Assembly: GCA_022432975.1 (NCBI GenBank)
Contig: CM039503.1
Location: 47,161,259 to 47,225,258 of the forward strand
DNA: 64,000 bases
Direction of reading: 5' to 3'
Source of the DNA: Begonia masoniana
Lineage: Eukaryota > Streptophyta > Magnoliopsida > Cucurbitales > Begoniaceae
Each line of letters opens with the position of its first letter. The stretch's first letter is position 1. The position numbers and the translations under genes were made by a program. The notes below the pieces were generated by a model, which worked only from the letters and a program-made list of their open reading frames with translations, did not search any database and was not told the origin of the DNA. Below, one piece after another: positions 47,385-58,551 of the stretch.

Positions 47385-47836
47385 TGATGAGGGGTGACAC
47401 GTGAAAACATGATCTAAACAAAATGCAGGCGGAAACTAAAATGACGAACGCGAAATGGGCACAAACAGAGGCATGAAAAACAAGGGACATGTAAGCAATG
47501 ATCGTGGAAATGTTATAAAGATGCTGGACATGCAACACACACAGAGAAAGATACGACAATAATGGAAACATCTCAACAATATTGCTCTCGGTCAACAAGC
47601 CCGAAGAGTCTTCCAAAACAAACAACGAATATGATGGAAAATAGAGAACGCGAAGAAAAATGAAAATGGCGAAGAGGAATGAGAATGGAGGTGGGTAAAC
47701 CTGATATTACCTCAGACTTACCACTTGGATTGAAGGGAGCGCTGTGGAGGGAGTGGAATGTCGGAAGGAATCGTTGACGGCCAAAAAGAGCTCTTCGTCA
47801 GTAGAAGAGTTCTTCAGCACGCGAAGCTACCTTGTG
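47385..47836 (-). repeat. Element F 5' LTR, inner part
   Basis: It starts TGATGAGGGG and is collinear with 43061 onward. It is cut by E after CCTTGTG; the last five bases TTGTG correspond to TTGCG at 56891. Confidence 0.82.
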
Positions 47837-48526
47837 TGTAGCACCCGGTTCCATTGGACCAAGAATCTAATCTGTCATTAATGATGAACTTTTATAGAAG
47901 GGTTGGGGAGAGTTATTGATTAGGTTAATAAATGATCAGGCGAGGGCATGATGGTAATTAGAATTTTACATAGTGGATAACATATTTAAGGAAAAGTCCA
48001 GTGAGAGTAGCCGCCACTATCCCTTATTTTCCTCTTTTGGTGTTCAGCTCGAGCAGTAGAACTCTCTAAGCGATTCTCTCGCCCGATTCTCCTTCAACCT
48101 AGGTAAGTCTTGTTTTCTTGCATTTTAGCGATTAGTCTACTGAGGGAATACAATGTCAAGATTTCGAGGTTTCTGTGATTGAGGGTGGGTTCAGGTTCTT
48201 GGTGATAAATGGGAATGCACGGGTAGCAGAGTTTCAAATCGATTTCCTTAAACATGTTATTGATTTTTGGTAAGGTTTAGTAAGAGTTGGATTAATGTAC
48301 TGTCATGACCTTAGGTGAGCGAGCTTCTGGAGTAGTTGTAACCGAGCATTTCCAGGAGAGCCAGGTAAGTAAAGTATGCATGTGCCTTCGGGCCTACATC
48401 ACAAAACAGTAGGGTTATGCATCTTGTGAATGATTTTGTATCATGCATCATGTTTTTTTTTGAAAGAATACGAAAATGAATTTCCATGTAAGAATGGTGA
48501 GGTATGAACTGAATGTGACAGACAAA

Positions 48527-48718
48527 CTATTATGGGAACTAATCCGCCCCTTAATCGAGTAGAGGATGTATGACATTGGGAGAATTGATCCCACTCCCAA
48601 GGGAACCATGGGATCAGATCAGCTATTAAGGGAATTCATCCGCCCCTTAATCGAGTAGAGGATGTATGACATTGGGAAAATTGATCCCACTCCCAAGGGA
48701 ACCATGGGATCAGATCAG
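48527..48718 (+). repeat. 96-bp tandem duplication in element E LTR
   Basis: The word CTATTA-GGGAA starts at 48527 and 48623. Each copy ends GGGATCAGATCAG. The same pair occurs in the 3' LTR from 55393 and in element D (41126 and 41222), so the duplication predates the split of D and E. Confidence 0.9.
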
Positions 48719-49199
48719 TTTATGAACATATGTGTATGCAACTGAGATGAGAAAGTAGAAATTGCATGTTTAGGAATTTATGTTTCAGCAATTCATCTCA
48801 TTACTGCCTTACTTACTTAGCATTAGGCTAATAGATGAGTTTTGTGATGTAGGTGTTGAGGAAACTGCAGGTGAATTCCCTGAGTTTACTGACGAATAGA
48901 TGGAGTTGGAGGAGCACTTCTCTGCCACGAACTGGTATACTGATGAGGCGAATTAACTGTTGTCTGATGGTGTGAAAGTTTAGTTGACAGTATTTCAATT
49001 TAAGTATGTTGAATTTTCATTACAGAAGTGATTTCAATGTTTTGAATACGATTTCGAGATTTTCCTGTTAATAGTATTCTGTTGGGATTTAATGTTGGCA
49101 CTCACTGGAGTTTTTAGTAATGTAATGGTTTGAAACGTTTTTGAATGGTTTCAGTGAAGTGAGTAAATCCTTTTCCGCAGGTTGAGTTGATGTTCTGTT

Positions 49200-49800
49200 G
49201 TCTATCGGAAGATGTCTTCAGTGGAAGCCATCGGATGATATAGAACAAAATTTGTCGTTTAGTGATCGGTAAATATAGCTTGTTTTATCGGAAGATTTTA
49301 TTTTGTTCGCTGTCGGTAGATAAAGTCTAACAGTAGATGTCGGGTTATAGTTATGTGTCTATCGGAAGATATAAGTAGAGATTTTTCGTTTAGTCACCGG
49401 TGGATGTAGAGCAAAGTCGATCGGATGAAGGAAATCATCTGGTTGACGTCATCGGAAGGTGTAGAGTGTATTTTGTCGTTTAGTCACCGGTGGATGTAGA
49501 GCAAAGTCGATCGGATGAAGGTAATCATCTGGCTGACGTCATCGGAAGGTGTAGAGTGTATTTTGTCGTTTAGTCACCGGTGGATGTAGAGTAAAGTCGA
49601 TCGGATGAAAAAAAATCATCTAGCTGACGTCATCGAAAGATGTAGAATGCATTTTGTCGTTTAGTGACCGGTGGATGCCGTGTGTAGATCCACCGGATGA
49701 TGTAGAGAACACTTTGTCATTTTGCCACCGGATGCTGTTTTCCATTTTCTGCTCCAGCCCCTTTTTGTTGACTTTGTCCAGCGGGCGATGCGTTTGACTT
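49200..49800 (+). repeat. ATCGG-type word array in element E LTR
   Basis: Words such as CTATCGGAAGATGTCTTCAG, CACCGGTGGATGTAG and CATCGGAAGGTGTAG recur, in part as a unit of about 90 bases present nearly three times (49390-49640). The 3' LTR copy lies at about 56068-56660. Confidence 0.8.
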
Positions 49801-50029
49801 TTGAAACTCATGAAGTATACTGCGATTTAATCCTTTATTCCTTTTGCCGATTATTCCTCAAAATTTCAACTGAGTATTCAAGCATTGTACAATAGCTTTG
49901 TTTAACTTTATTTTTACTTAAACAATTTTCGCTGCAAGTTTTCAAAAAAAAGAAATACGGTTGAAATTTTTAGTCATGTACGGGCATGGTGTGACAAACC
50001 GGGTTCAGATAACTCGGGGCGTTACAGTG

Positions 50030-50042
50030 TAGTATCAGAGAC
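50030..50042 (+). other. Primer binding site of element E
   Basis: TAGTATCAGAGAC resembles the initiator Met-tRNA complement with two changes. The AGAGAC end equals that of D. Confidence 0.7.
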
Positions 50043-50181
50043 ATTCAGTTAAACCGTTCAAAAGATTACTCATCAGTGCCAATCGTCGCATGGAAGTACT
50101 CCAACAACTGTAAGTGTTTATGTTAGCCTCAGTAATTAGATATTTATGAACATAGTTAACCTTGTACAGGAAGTCAGTTTA

Positions 50182-53100
50182 ATGGCCAGACGCCCAGGAA
50201 GACCTAGGATACCGAGGGAAATGCCAAACTTGAGGAGTGAGGAAGAACCTAGTGTTATTAGGCAATTAACAGACTTGGTACGTCAGCAAACAGACTTAGT
50301 GCGTCAGCAGTCCGATCAGTTGGGGGTGTTACTGAACCGAGAGGTACAGGGGAGTGCCAACTCAGGTTCTAGCAATGAGCATTCAGGAGACCGATTCCGG
50401 AAACTTCAGCTGCCCACATTTGATGGAAAATCATCTAACCCGATTGTTGCTGAAAAGTGGTTGAGGAAGATTGAAAGCATGCTCCGGTGTGCCAACGTCG
50501 GAGAATGAGACAAGGTCACCCTGGCGACCTTTCATTTTGCTGGAGATGCCCAGCTTTGGTGGGAGACAATTGAGACCACCACTGACATTCTGACTATGAC
50601 TTGGTCACAGTTTAAGGACATTTTCTATGAGAAATATTTTAATAGCACAGTCCAGGCAGCAAAGAAGGTAGAGTTTTTGAACTTGAAGCAGACAGGGTTT
50701 GTGGCTGAGTACGTTAGACAATTTGAGTCCCTGTCCAGATTCGCTGGACACTTTATTCACCGAAATGAAGATAAGGTGTTTCAATTCATGAATGGACTGA
50801 AACCAGAAATGTATAGAGGGGTCAAGTTTTCGGGTTATAAGGGTTTGCCCTTCAGTGATGTTGTGTCCACAGCATTGGAAGTGGAAGAAGCTGAATTGAA
50901 ATGCGCTGGACTAAAGGAAGCCCCGAGAAAGTTTGTTCAACCACCGCCGCAGAGAGGAGTGAAGAGATCCAATGAAGGCTAGTACAGCCAAGGGATAGGA
51001 AAGAAGGTACCAGATACCAAGACGTTTCCTCAGTGCCCAAAGTGTTTGAAGAATCACTCGGGCGAGTGTAGATTTGGATCAGGTAAGTGCTTCAACTGCG
51101 ATGAGGTTAGACACTTGTACAAGGATTGCCCAAAGCCCCGGATCGTTCGATGTTTCCATTGCAACAAGGTTGGCCATGTCAACAGAGACTGCCCAGCTTT
51201 GAAGGGTGGCCCTGCCAGGATTAAGCCAAGGATATTCTCCATGATGGAGTCAGGTGATGAGGACCAGCCTACTGTAGTGTCAGGTACTGTATTGATTAAC
51301 TCTGTACCTGCTTTTACTTTGATAGATTCGGGTGCAACTCATTCTTTTATAGCCTCTGCATTTGCTGATAAGTTAGATGTACGATTTACTCCTTCTGAGC
51401 ATGTGTATAACGTAGCATTACCTTCTGGAGAGCACATGCACTCTAGTCAAATGATGCCTGATAGTGTGGTGTTAGTAGGGAATATGAATTTGCCTACTGA
51501 CCTCATTGTTATGGACATAATGGGATTTGATGTGATCCTAGGAATGGATTGGTTGTTTAAGCATTATGCCACTATAGATTGTAGAACTCGAATTGTTAGT
51601 TTTCAACCCCCTAGTGGTTTAAACCATACCATCCAAGCCCTGAAGAAGAGTAAGGAAATGACTGTAATGACTTCTGTTAGTTGTAGACCCTCCCCTTGCA
51701 GAGAGTATTTGTGCTTTTTGGCCAGTGTTTTGGACACCCAACAAGTAGAAAAATCAAGCCCCAAAAACGTTTTAGTTGTCCAAGATTTTCCAGAGGTATT
51801 TCTAGATGACCTTCCTGGCTTGCCACCAGATAGGGAAATTGAATTTGTGGTAGATGTTTACCCCGGCACTGAGCCTGTATCTAAGAATCCATATAGACTA
51901 GCACCAACAGAACTTAAAGAATTGAAGAAACAGTTAGAGGATTTGTTGGAGAAGGGGTTCATACGCCCTAGCTTTTCTCCATGGGGTGCACCTGTCCTTT
52001 TTGTCAAAAAGAAAGACGGATCAATGCGTATGTGCATAGACTATAGAGAATTGAATAAGCTAACTGTCAAGAACAAGTATCCACTGCCGAGGATTGATGA
52101 TTTATTTGATCAGCTTAAGGGTGCAAGAGTTTTATCTAAAATTGACCTTAGGTCCGGTTATTACCAGTTGAAGGTTAAATCTGAAGATATCCCAAAGACT
52201 GCCTTTCGCACAAGGTATGGACATTATGTGTTTTTGGTTATGTCTTTTGATTTGACAAATGCGCCAGCAGCCTTCATGGATCTTATGAATAGGGTGTTTC
52301 GCGAGTATTTGGACAAGTTTGTCATTGTAATCATAGACGACATTCTAATCTATTCTAAAACTAAGGATGAGCATGCAGGACACCTAAACTTGGTGCTAGG
52401 ATTGCTGAAGCAGCACCAACTTTATGCCAAATTTTCTAAGTGTGAGTTTTGGTTGGACAAAGTTCACTTTCTTGGCCATGTGATCTTTGGAGATGGGATA
52501 TCTGTTGATCCAGCCAAGGTTCAATCAGTTAAGGAATGGCCTCAACCGAAGAATGCCACTGATATCCGAAGTTTCCTTGGACTAGCAGGGTATTATAGAA
52601 AATTCATCGAGGGATTTTCAAAGATTGCCACACCCCTTACTATGTTAACAAGGAAAAATGTGAAGTATAATTGGACTGATAAATGTGAATCCAGTTTCCA
52701 GACCTTGAAGCAGAAACTGACCAATGCCCAAATTTTAACTCTTCCTCTCGAAAATGGTAAATTCAGTATCTATTGTGATGCTTCCAAGATTGGACTTGGT
52801 TGTGTTTTGATGCAAGATGGAAAGGTTATAGCTTATGCTTCTAGGCAGTTAAAAGTACACGAAAAGAATTACCCCACACATGACTTAGAATTAGCTGCTG
52901 TGGTTTTTGCATTAAAGATTTGGAGGCACTACCTGTATGGACAAACTTGTGAGATATTTTTGGATCATAAAAGCCTGAAATACATTTTCATGTAAAAAGA
53001 ACTGAATATGAGGCAACGTAGGTGGTTAGAGTTTGTCAAAGATTATGATTTTGAGATTAAGTACCACCCTGGCAAGGCGAATGTGGTGGCTGATGCTTTG

Positions 53101-54666
53101 ACTAGAGTGACTCCTTCAGTCTCTACATTGATTCTAGAAATACCGATAGCTTTAGAGACAGAATTCCAAAGATTTAACCTGGAAGCTGTGTCTAGTGTGT
53201 CAGCCATGCTTTCGGCCATATCTTTGAGGCCAACTATTTTGGAGAAAATAAAGGAAGTTCAAATGAATGACGCTGAGTGTAATAGGTATAAGTTGTGCAT
53301 AGGTTCTACTGACAAGTCGGATTTCAACTGCTCAGCTGATGGAATTCTCAAGTTTCGAAATAGATGGTTTGTTCCGGCTGATACTGAACTTAGGAAGGAA
53401 ATCCTATTTGAGGCACATTCCTCCAGATTTTCTGTTCATCCTGGAGGTACGAAAATGTACAGAAATCTCAAGCAACATTATTGGTGGCCGGGTATGAAGA
53501 GAAGTGTGGCAGAGTATGTGGAGTCGTGTCTGGTCTGCCAGCAAGTCAAAGCCGAACATCAGAGGCCTGCAGGAACATTGAAACCCTTACCAGTTCCCGA
53601 ATGGAAATGGGAACAAATAACTATGGATTTTGTTATAGGATTACCTAGAACGGTAAAAGGTCACGATGCAATTTAGGTAATAGTTGATCGTTTAACCAAA
53701 TCAGCTCACTTTCTGCCAATGAAGATAACATACTCGATGGATCAATTGGCTGAGTTGTATGTGCACGAGGTTGTTAGACTGCATGGAGTTCCAAGCACCA
53801 TAGTTTCAGACCGAGACTCCAGATTTACGTCTAAGTTTTGGAAAAGTTTGCACAAGGCTATGGGAACACAGCTTAGTTTTAGCACAGCCTTTCATCCTCA
53901 AACTGATGGACAATCCGAGAGAACTATCCAAACGTTGGAGGATATGCTTCGTGCATGTGTACTGGAATTTCAAGGTTCTTGGAGTAAGTATATACCATTG
54001 ATTGAATTCTCTTATAATAACAATTTTCAAGCAACAATAGGCATGGCACCATACGAGGCATTATATGGACGAAAGTGCAGATCTCCATTATATTGGTAAG
54101 AGGTTGGAGAAGCACAATTGATTGGTCCTGATATTGTGCAGCAGACAGTGAAGAAGATTGCTCTTATCCGACAAAGAATTTTAACAACTCAAAGCCGGCA
54201 GAAAAACTATGCAGACAAAAGACGAAGAGAATTAGAATTTGATGTTGGTAATGAAGTTTTCCTTAAGGTGTCACCTTTCAAAGGAGTTGTGAGATTTGGG
54301 AAAAGAGGCAAGTTGAACCCCAGATACATTGGACCTTTCCAAATCGTGAAGAGAATTGGGAAGTCAGCATATCAACTTCAGTTACCAGCCTCTCCGGAGG
54401 GAGTTCATAATGTGTTTCATGTTTCCATGCTTAAGAAATGCGTTAGAGATCCTTCACAGATTATAGAACAGCAGAACATTGAAGTCCTTCCTACTCTTGC
54501 ATTTGAGGAGAAACCAGTAAAAATCTTAGATTATGCAGTAAAGGTATTACGCAACAAAGAAGTTCCACTGGTAAAAGTCTTATGGCATAACCAGAGCGTT
54601 GAGGAGACAACTTGAGAACGCCAGCAGGACATGATGGACCAATATCCAGAACTATTCAGGTACTGA
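50182..54666 (+). pseudogene. gag-pol: Element E gag-pol with chromodomain: one frame, six nonsense codons
   Basis: The frame runs from ATG 50182 to TGA 54664 without any frameshift. Stops are TGA 50506, TAG 50980, TAA 52993, TAG 53674, TAA 54097 and TGA 54613. Gag has LPTFDGKSSN and LWWETI. Knuckles are [14 protein letters not shown] (the usual Gly is Arg) and [14 protein letters not shown]. Protease is [12 protein letters not shown] has IIDDILIYS near 52327 and FDLTNAP where the relatives have FGLTNAP (near 52247). Integrase has an HHCC finger, MDF near 53624, SDRDSRF near 53806 and HPQTDGQSE. The chromodomain is complete apart from the last stop. The TAA at 52993 is at the same codon as in D. 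Confidence 0.9.
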
Positions 54667-54688
54667 ATTTTGAGGACAAAATTCTTTT

Positions 54689-54701
54689 AAGGAGGGTAGA
54701 T
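54689..54701 (+). other. Polypurine tract of element E
   Basis: AAGGAGGGTAGAT directly precedes the 3' LTR and is identical to that of D. Confidence 0.8.
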
Positions 54702-56890
54702 TGTAGCACCCAGTTCCATTGGACCAAGAATCTAATCTGTCATTAATGATAAACTTTTATAGAAGGGTTGGGGAGAGTTATTGATTAGGTTAATAAATGA
54801 TCAGGCGAGGGCATGATGGTAATTAGAATTTTACATAGTGGATAACATATTTAAGGAAAAGTCCAGTGAGAGTAGCCGCCACTATCCCCTATTTTCCTCT
54901 TTTGGTGTTCAGCTCGAGCAGTAGAACTCTCTAAGCGATTCTCTCGCCCGATTCTCCTTCAACCTAGGTAAGTCTTGTTTTCTTGCATTTTAGCGATTAG
55001 TCTACTGAGGGAATACAATGTCAAGATTTCGAGGTTTCTGTGATTGAGGGTGGGTTCAGGTTCTTGGTGATAAATGGGAATGCACGGGTAGCAGAGTTTC
55101 AAATCGATTTCCTTAAACATGTTATTGATTTTTGGTAAGGTTTAGTAAGAGTTGGATTAATGTACTGTCATGACCTTAGGTGAGCGAGCTTCTGGAGTAG
55201 TTGTAACCGAGCATTTCCAGGAGAGCCAGGTAAGTAAAGTATGCATGTGCCTTCGGGCCTACATCACAAAACAGTAGGGTTATGCATCTTGTGAATGATT
55301 TTGTATCATGCATCATGTTTTTTTTTTGAAAGAATACAAAAATGAATTTCCATGTAAGAATGGTGAGGTATGAACTAAATGTGACAGACAAACTATTATG
55401 GGAACTAATCTGCCCCTTAATCGAGTAGAGGATGTATGACATTGGGAGAATTGATCCCACTCCCAAGGGAACCATGGGATCAGATCAGCTATTAAGGGAA
55501 TTCATCCGCCCCTTAATCGAGTAGAGGATGTATGACATTGAGAAAATTGATCCCACTCCCAAGGGAACCATGGGATCAGATCAGTTTATGAACATATGTG
55601 TATGCAACTGAGATGAGAAAGTAGAAATTGCATGTTTAGGAATTTATGTTTCAGCAATTCATCTCATTACTGCCTTACTTACTTAGCATTAGGCTAATAG
55701 ATGAGTTTTGTGATGTAGGTGTTGAGGAAACTGCAGGTGAATTCCCTGAGTTTACTGACGAATAGATGGAGTTGGAGGAGCACTTCTCTGCCACGAACTG
55801 GTATACTGATGAGGCGGATTAACTGTTGTCTGATGGTGTGAAAGTTTAGTTGACAGTATTTCAATTTAAGTATGTTGAATTTTCATTACAGAAGTGATTT
55901 CAATGTTTTGAATACGATTTCGAGATTTTCCTGTTAATAGTATTCTGTTGGGATTTAATGTTGGCACTCACTGGAGTTTTTAGTAATGTAATGGTTTGAA
56001 ACGTTTTTGAATGGTTTCAGTGAAGTGAGTAAATCCTTTTACGTAGGTTGAGTTGATGTTCTGTTGTCTATCGGAAGATGTCTTCAGTGGAAGCCATCGG
56101 ATGATATAGAACAAAATTTATCGTTTAGTGATCGGTAAATATAGCTTGTTTTATCGGAAGATGTTATTTTGTTCGCTGTCGGTAGATAAAGTCTAACAGT
56201 AGATGTCGGGTTATAGTTATGTGTCTATCGGAAATATAAGTAGAGATTTTGTCGTTTAGTCACCAGTGGATGTAGAGCAAAGTCGATCGGATGAAGGAAA
56301 TCATCTGGCTGACGTCATCGGAAGGTGTAGAGTGTATTTTGTCGTTTAGTCACCGGTGGATGTAGAGCAAAGTCGATCGGATGAAGGTAATCATCTGGCT
56401 GACGTCATCGGAAGGTGTAGAGTGTATTTTGTCGTTTAGTCACCGGTGGATGTAGAGTAAAGTCGATCGGATGATAAAATCATCTAGCTGACGTCATCGG
56501 AAGATGTAGAATGCATTTTGTCGTTTAGTGACCGGTGGATGCCGTGTGTAGATCCACCGGATGATGTAGAGAACACTTTGTCATTTTGCCACCGGATGCT
56601 GTTTTCCATTTTCTGCTCCAGCCCCTTTTTGTTGACTTTGTCCAGCGGGCGATGCGTTTGACTTTTGAAACTCATGAAGTATACTGCGATTTAATCCTTT
56701 ATTCCTTTTGCCGATTATTCCTCAAAATTTCAACTGAGTATTCAAGCATTGTACAATAGCTTTGTTTAACTTTATTTTTACTTAAACAATTTCCGCTGCA
56801 AGTTTTCAAAAAAAAGAAATACGGTTGAAATTTTTAGTCATGTACGGGCATGGTGTGACAAACCGGGTTCAGATAACTCGGGGCGTTACA
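54702..56890 (+). repeat. Element E 3' LTR (2189 bp)
   Basis: It starts TGTAGCACCCAG and ends GCGTTACA. It is nearly identical to the 5' LTR, with the same 96-bp duplication and word array. Confidence 0.93.
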
Positions 56891-57554
56891 TTGCGAGCGT
56901 TGCTTCGTCTCAGAAGAGGTCGGTGAGATGGTAGTGAAGGCCCGAGGCTGGCTGAGGAGTCGAAGTCGGTAGCTCTCAGTGCATGACTTCCCAGAGGAAG
57001 AACAATAGCTTTTGGGTGAAGATTTCGCCAGCTTCCTCTGGTATCCGCTCCTGACAGAGCGGAGTGAAGAGAAGCGACTAAGAATATTCCCAAGTAACCC
57101 ACAAACTTGGAATACACTTTCTGGTGATTCCATTGGGTGCCAACCACCGTCTATGGAAGAGCACCGAAGAGAAGCTCACCGAAGCTCTCAAAAATGAAGA
57201 CAACACTTCACTTGATTTTCCAAAGATTTGTATATTAACTAACTAAACTATTACAGAGCCTTGGATGAAGCTTAAATAGAGGAGGAGAGGGAGCTTCAAT
57301 CGAAGGAGGAAGAAGAAGAAGAAGAAGAATAGCCGAGAGAGAAAGAGCCGTTAGAGTGCTCTTCTGAAATATATCCGTTGGCGCGAACCGGCTGGAGAAA
57401 ATGGCCTTGAACTGGTTCGGTTGAAGGCAGTTGATGATTCTTCAATTTGGTGTGTGACATGGCAGCTAATGGGTCCTTCTTCAAGCCATCTTTTGTTCCT
57501 TGTCTTGGATTATTCTTGGTTTGTGCTTGACGGTTTGGGAACGTAGGCACATCA
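56891..57554 (-). repeat. Element F 5' LTR, outer part (U3)
   Basis: It resumes with TTGCGAGCGTTGC after E. Read on the minus strand it starts TGATGTGCCTACG at 57554. A TATTTAAG box on the minus strand lies near 57273. A GAA trinucleotide run lies at about 57307-57330. Minus-strand codons from the LTR start are open for about 84 codons; this is not shown to be coding. Confidence 0.8.
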
Positions 57555-58551
57555 AAGGCTGAACGGATTAAGAAATTACATGAGAACGTGCGTCAAGCCA
57601 TCGAGAAGAGAAATACAAACGTGGTCAAACGAGTAAACAAAGGTAGAAAAGAAGTTATCTTCAACGAAGGTGGATAACTTAGGTTCTAACCACAAGTCAT
57701 GTAACAGTCAACCCCATTTGCTTGATACGTTCAGCTCTTTTAGAACAAATTGATTGAAGTGAAGTTTCTTATAATTCTTCAAACGCATTACTAACTCTTA
57801 ATTACGCGTCCATAAAGCTTATTAGGTCCTCAATACACGTCGTTCTCATCACTTTAAGTTAAAACCTTGAAGGTGAAATGGATAACTTGGGTTCTAACCA
57901 CAAGTCATGTAACAGTCAACCTCATTTGCTTGATACGTTCAGCTCTTTTAGAATAAATCGATTGAAGTGAAGTTTCTTATACTTCATCAAACGCATTACT
58001 AAGTATTAATTACGCGTACATAAAGCTTATTAGATCCTCAATACACGTCGTTATCATCACTTCAAGTTAAAACCTTGAAGGTGAAATGGATAACTTGGGT
58101 TCTAACCACAAGTCATGTAACACTCAACCTCATTTGCTTGATACGTTCAGCTCTTTTAGAACAAATCGATTGAAGTGATGTTTCTTATACTTCATCAAAC
58201 GCATTACTATGTCTTAATTATGCGTCCATAAAGCTTATTATGTCTTCAATACATGTCGTTCTCATCACTTCAAGTTACAACCTTGAAGGTGAAATGGATA
58301 ACTTAGGTTCTACCTACGAAAAGATAGATTCCCCGACAAAAGAAAATCTAAGCTTCTTCCTCAGGCGGATAGACCCTTCAAGGTATAGCAGCGGATCAAT
58401 AACAAAGCTTATAAGATTGAACTGCCATGAGATTACGGAGTATCGGAAACGTTCAATGTCATGGACCTATCACCCTATATAAGCGATGACAAAAACTCCG
58501 AGGGGCCTGAATTAAAGGATTTGAGGTCAAATCCTCAATCACCTGGGAGGA
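57555..58551 (+). pseudogene. pol: Element B integrase C-terminal region
   Basis: It resumes after AAGGC with AERIKKLHENVRQAIEKRN and VNKGRKEVIF, matching G near 28570-28680. It is then interrupted by the 208-bp trimer and continues at about 58313 with the region matching RKERFPDQRRSKLLP of G. Stops occur near 58386 and 58428. The end ELKDLRSNPQSPG leads to the LTR start, as in G. Confidence 0.85.
57672..58295 (+). repeat. 208-bp tandem repeat, three copies, inside element B integrase
   Basis: The word GGATAACTT starts at 57672, 57880, 58088 and 58296, exactly 208 bases apart. The flanking copies read TAACTTAGGTTCTA, like B, while the two internal copies read TAACTTGGGTTCTA. The unit is AT-rich with no ORF. 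It is absent from the same place in G, so it was gained by B. Confidence 0.93.

Larger units (their letters stand above)
47837..50026 (+). repeat. Element E 5' LTR (2190 bp)
   Basis: A TATTTAAG box lies at 47983-47990. A 96-bp block is duplicated in tandem (48527-48718). ATCGG-type words, including three copies of a longer unit with CACCGGTGGATGTAGAG, lie at about 49200-49800. Confidence 0.93.
47837..56890 (+). mobile_element. Element E: Tekay-type Ty3/gypsy retrotransposon, complete but with nonsense codons
   Basis: It is 9054 bp, termini TGTAGCACCC and GCGTTACA. The flanks are TTGTG (47832-47836) and TTGCG (56891-56895); the other F LTR has CCTTGCGAGCG, so the left flank has one C-to-T change. 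LTRs are 2190 and 2189 bp and differ by about 1 percent in the first 265 bases. It is related to D in LTRs and coding region. Confidence 0.92.
43061..57554 (-). mobile_element. Element F: non-coding minus-strand LTR retrotransposon (LARD-like) with element E nested in its 5' LTR
   Basis: Outer termini are TGATAAGAGG at 43061 and GGCACATCA at 57554. The duplication AAGGC lies at 43056-43060 and 57555-57559, and B continues across it. The repeat 43061-43592 matches 47385-47836 plus 56891-56992. A minus-strand primer binding site lies at 47371-47384, which fixes the orientation. The 3.8-kb interior has no retroelement coding domain. LTR differences are about 7 percent plus indels in the parts compared. 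The inner end of the left LTR and the polypurine tract are missing. It probably depends on another element's proteins; which one is unknown. Confidence 0.82.

Noticed and set aside
57296..57550. Minus-strand ORF in the F LTR as an independent gene
   Set aside because: It sits in LTR U3 and ends in a serine run from a trinucleotide repeat; kept only as a weak hint.
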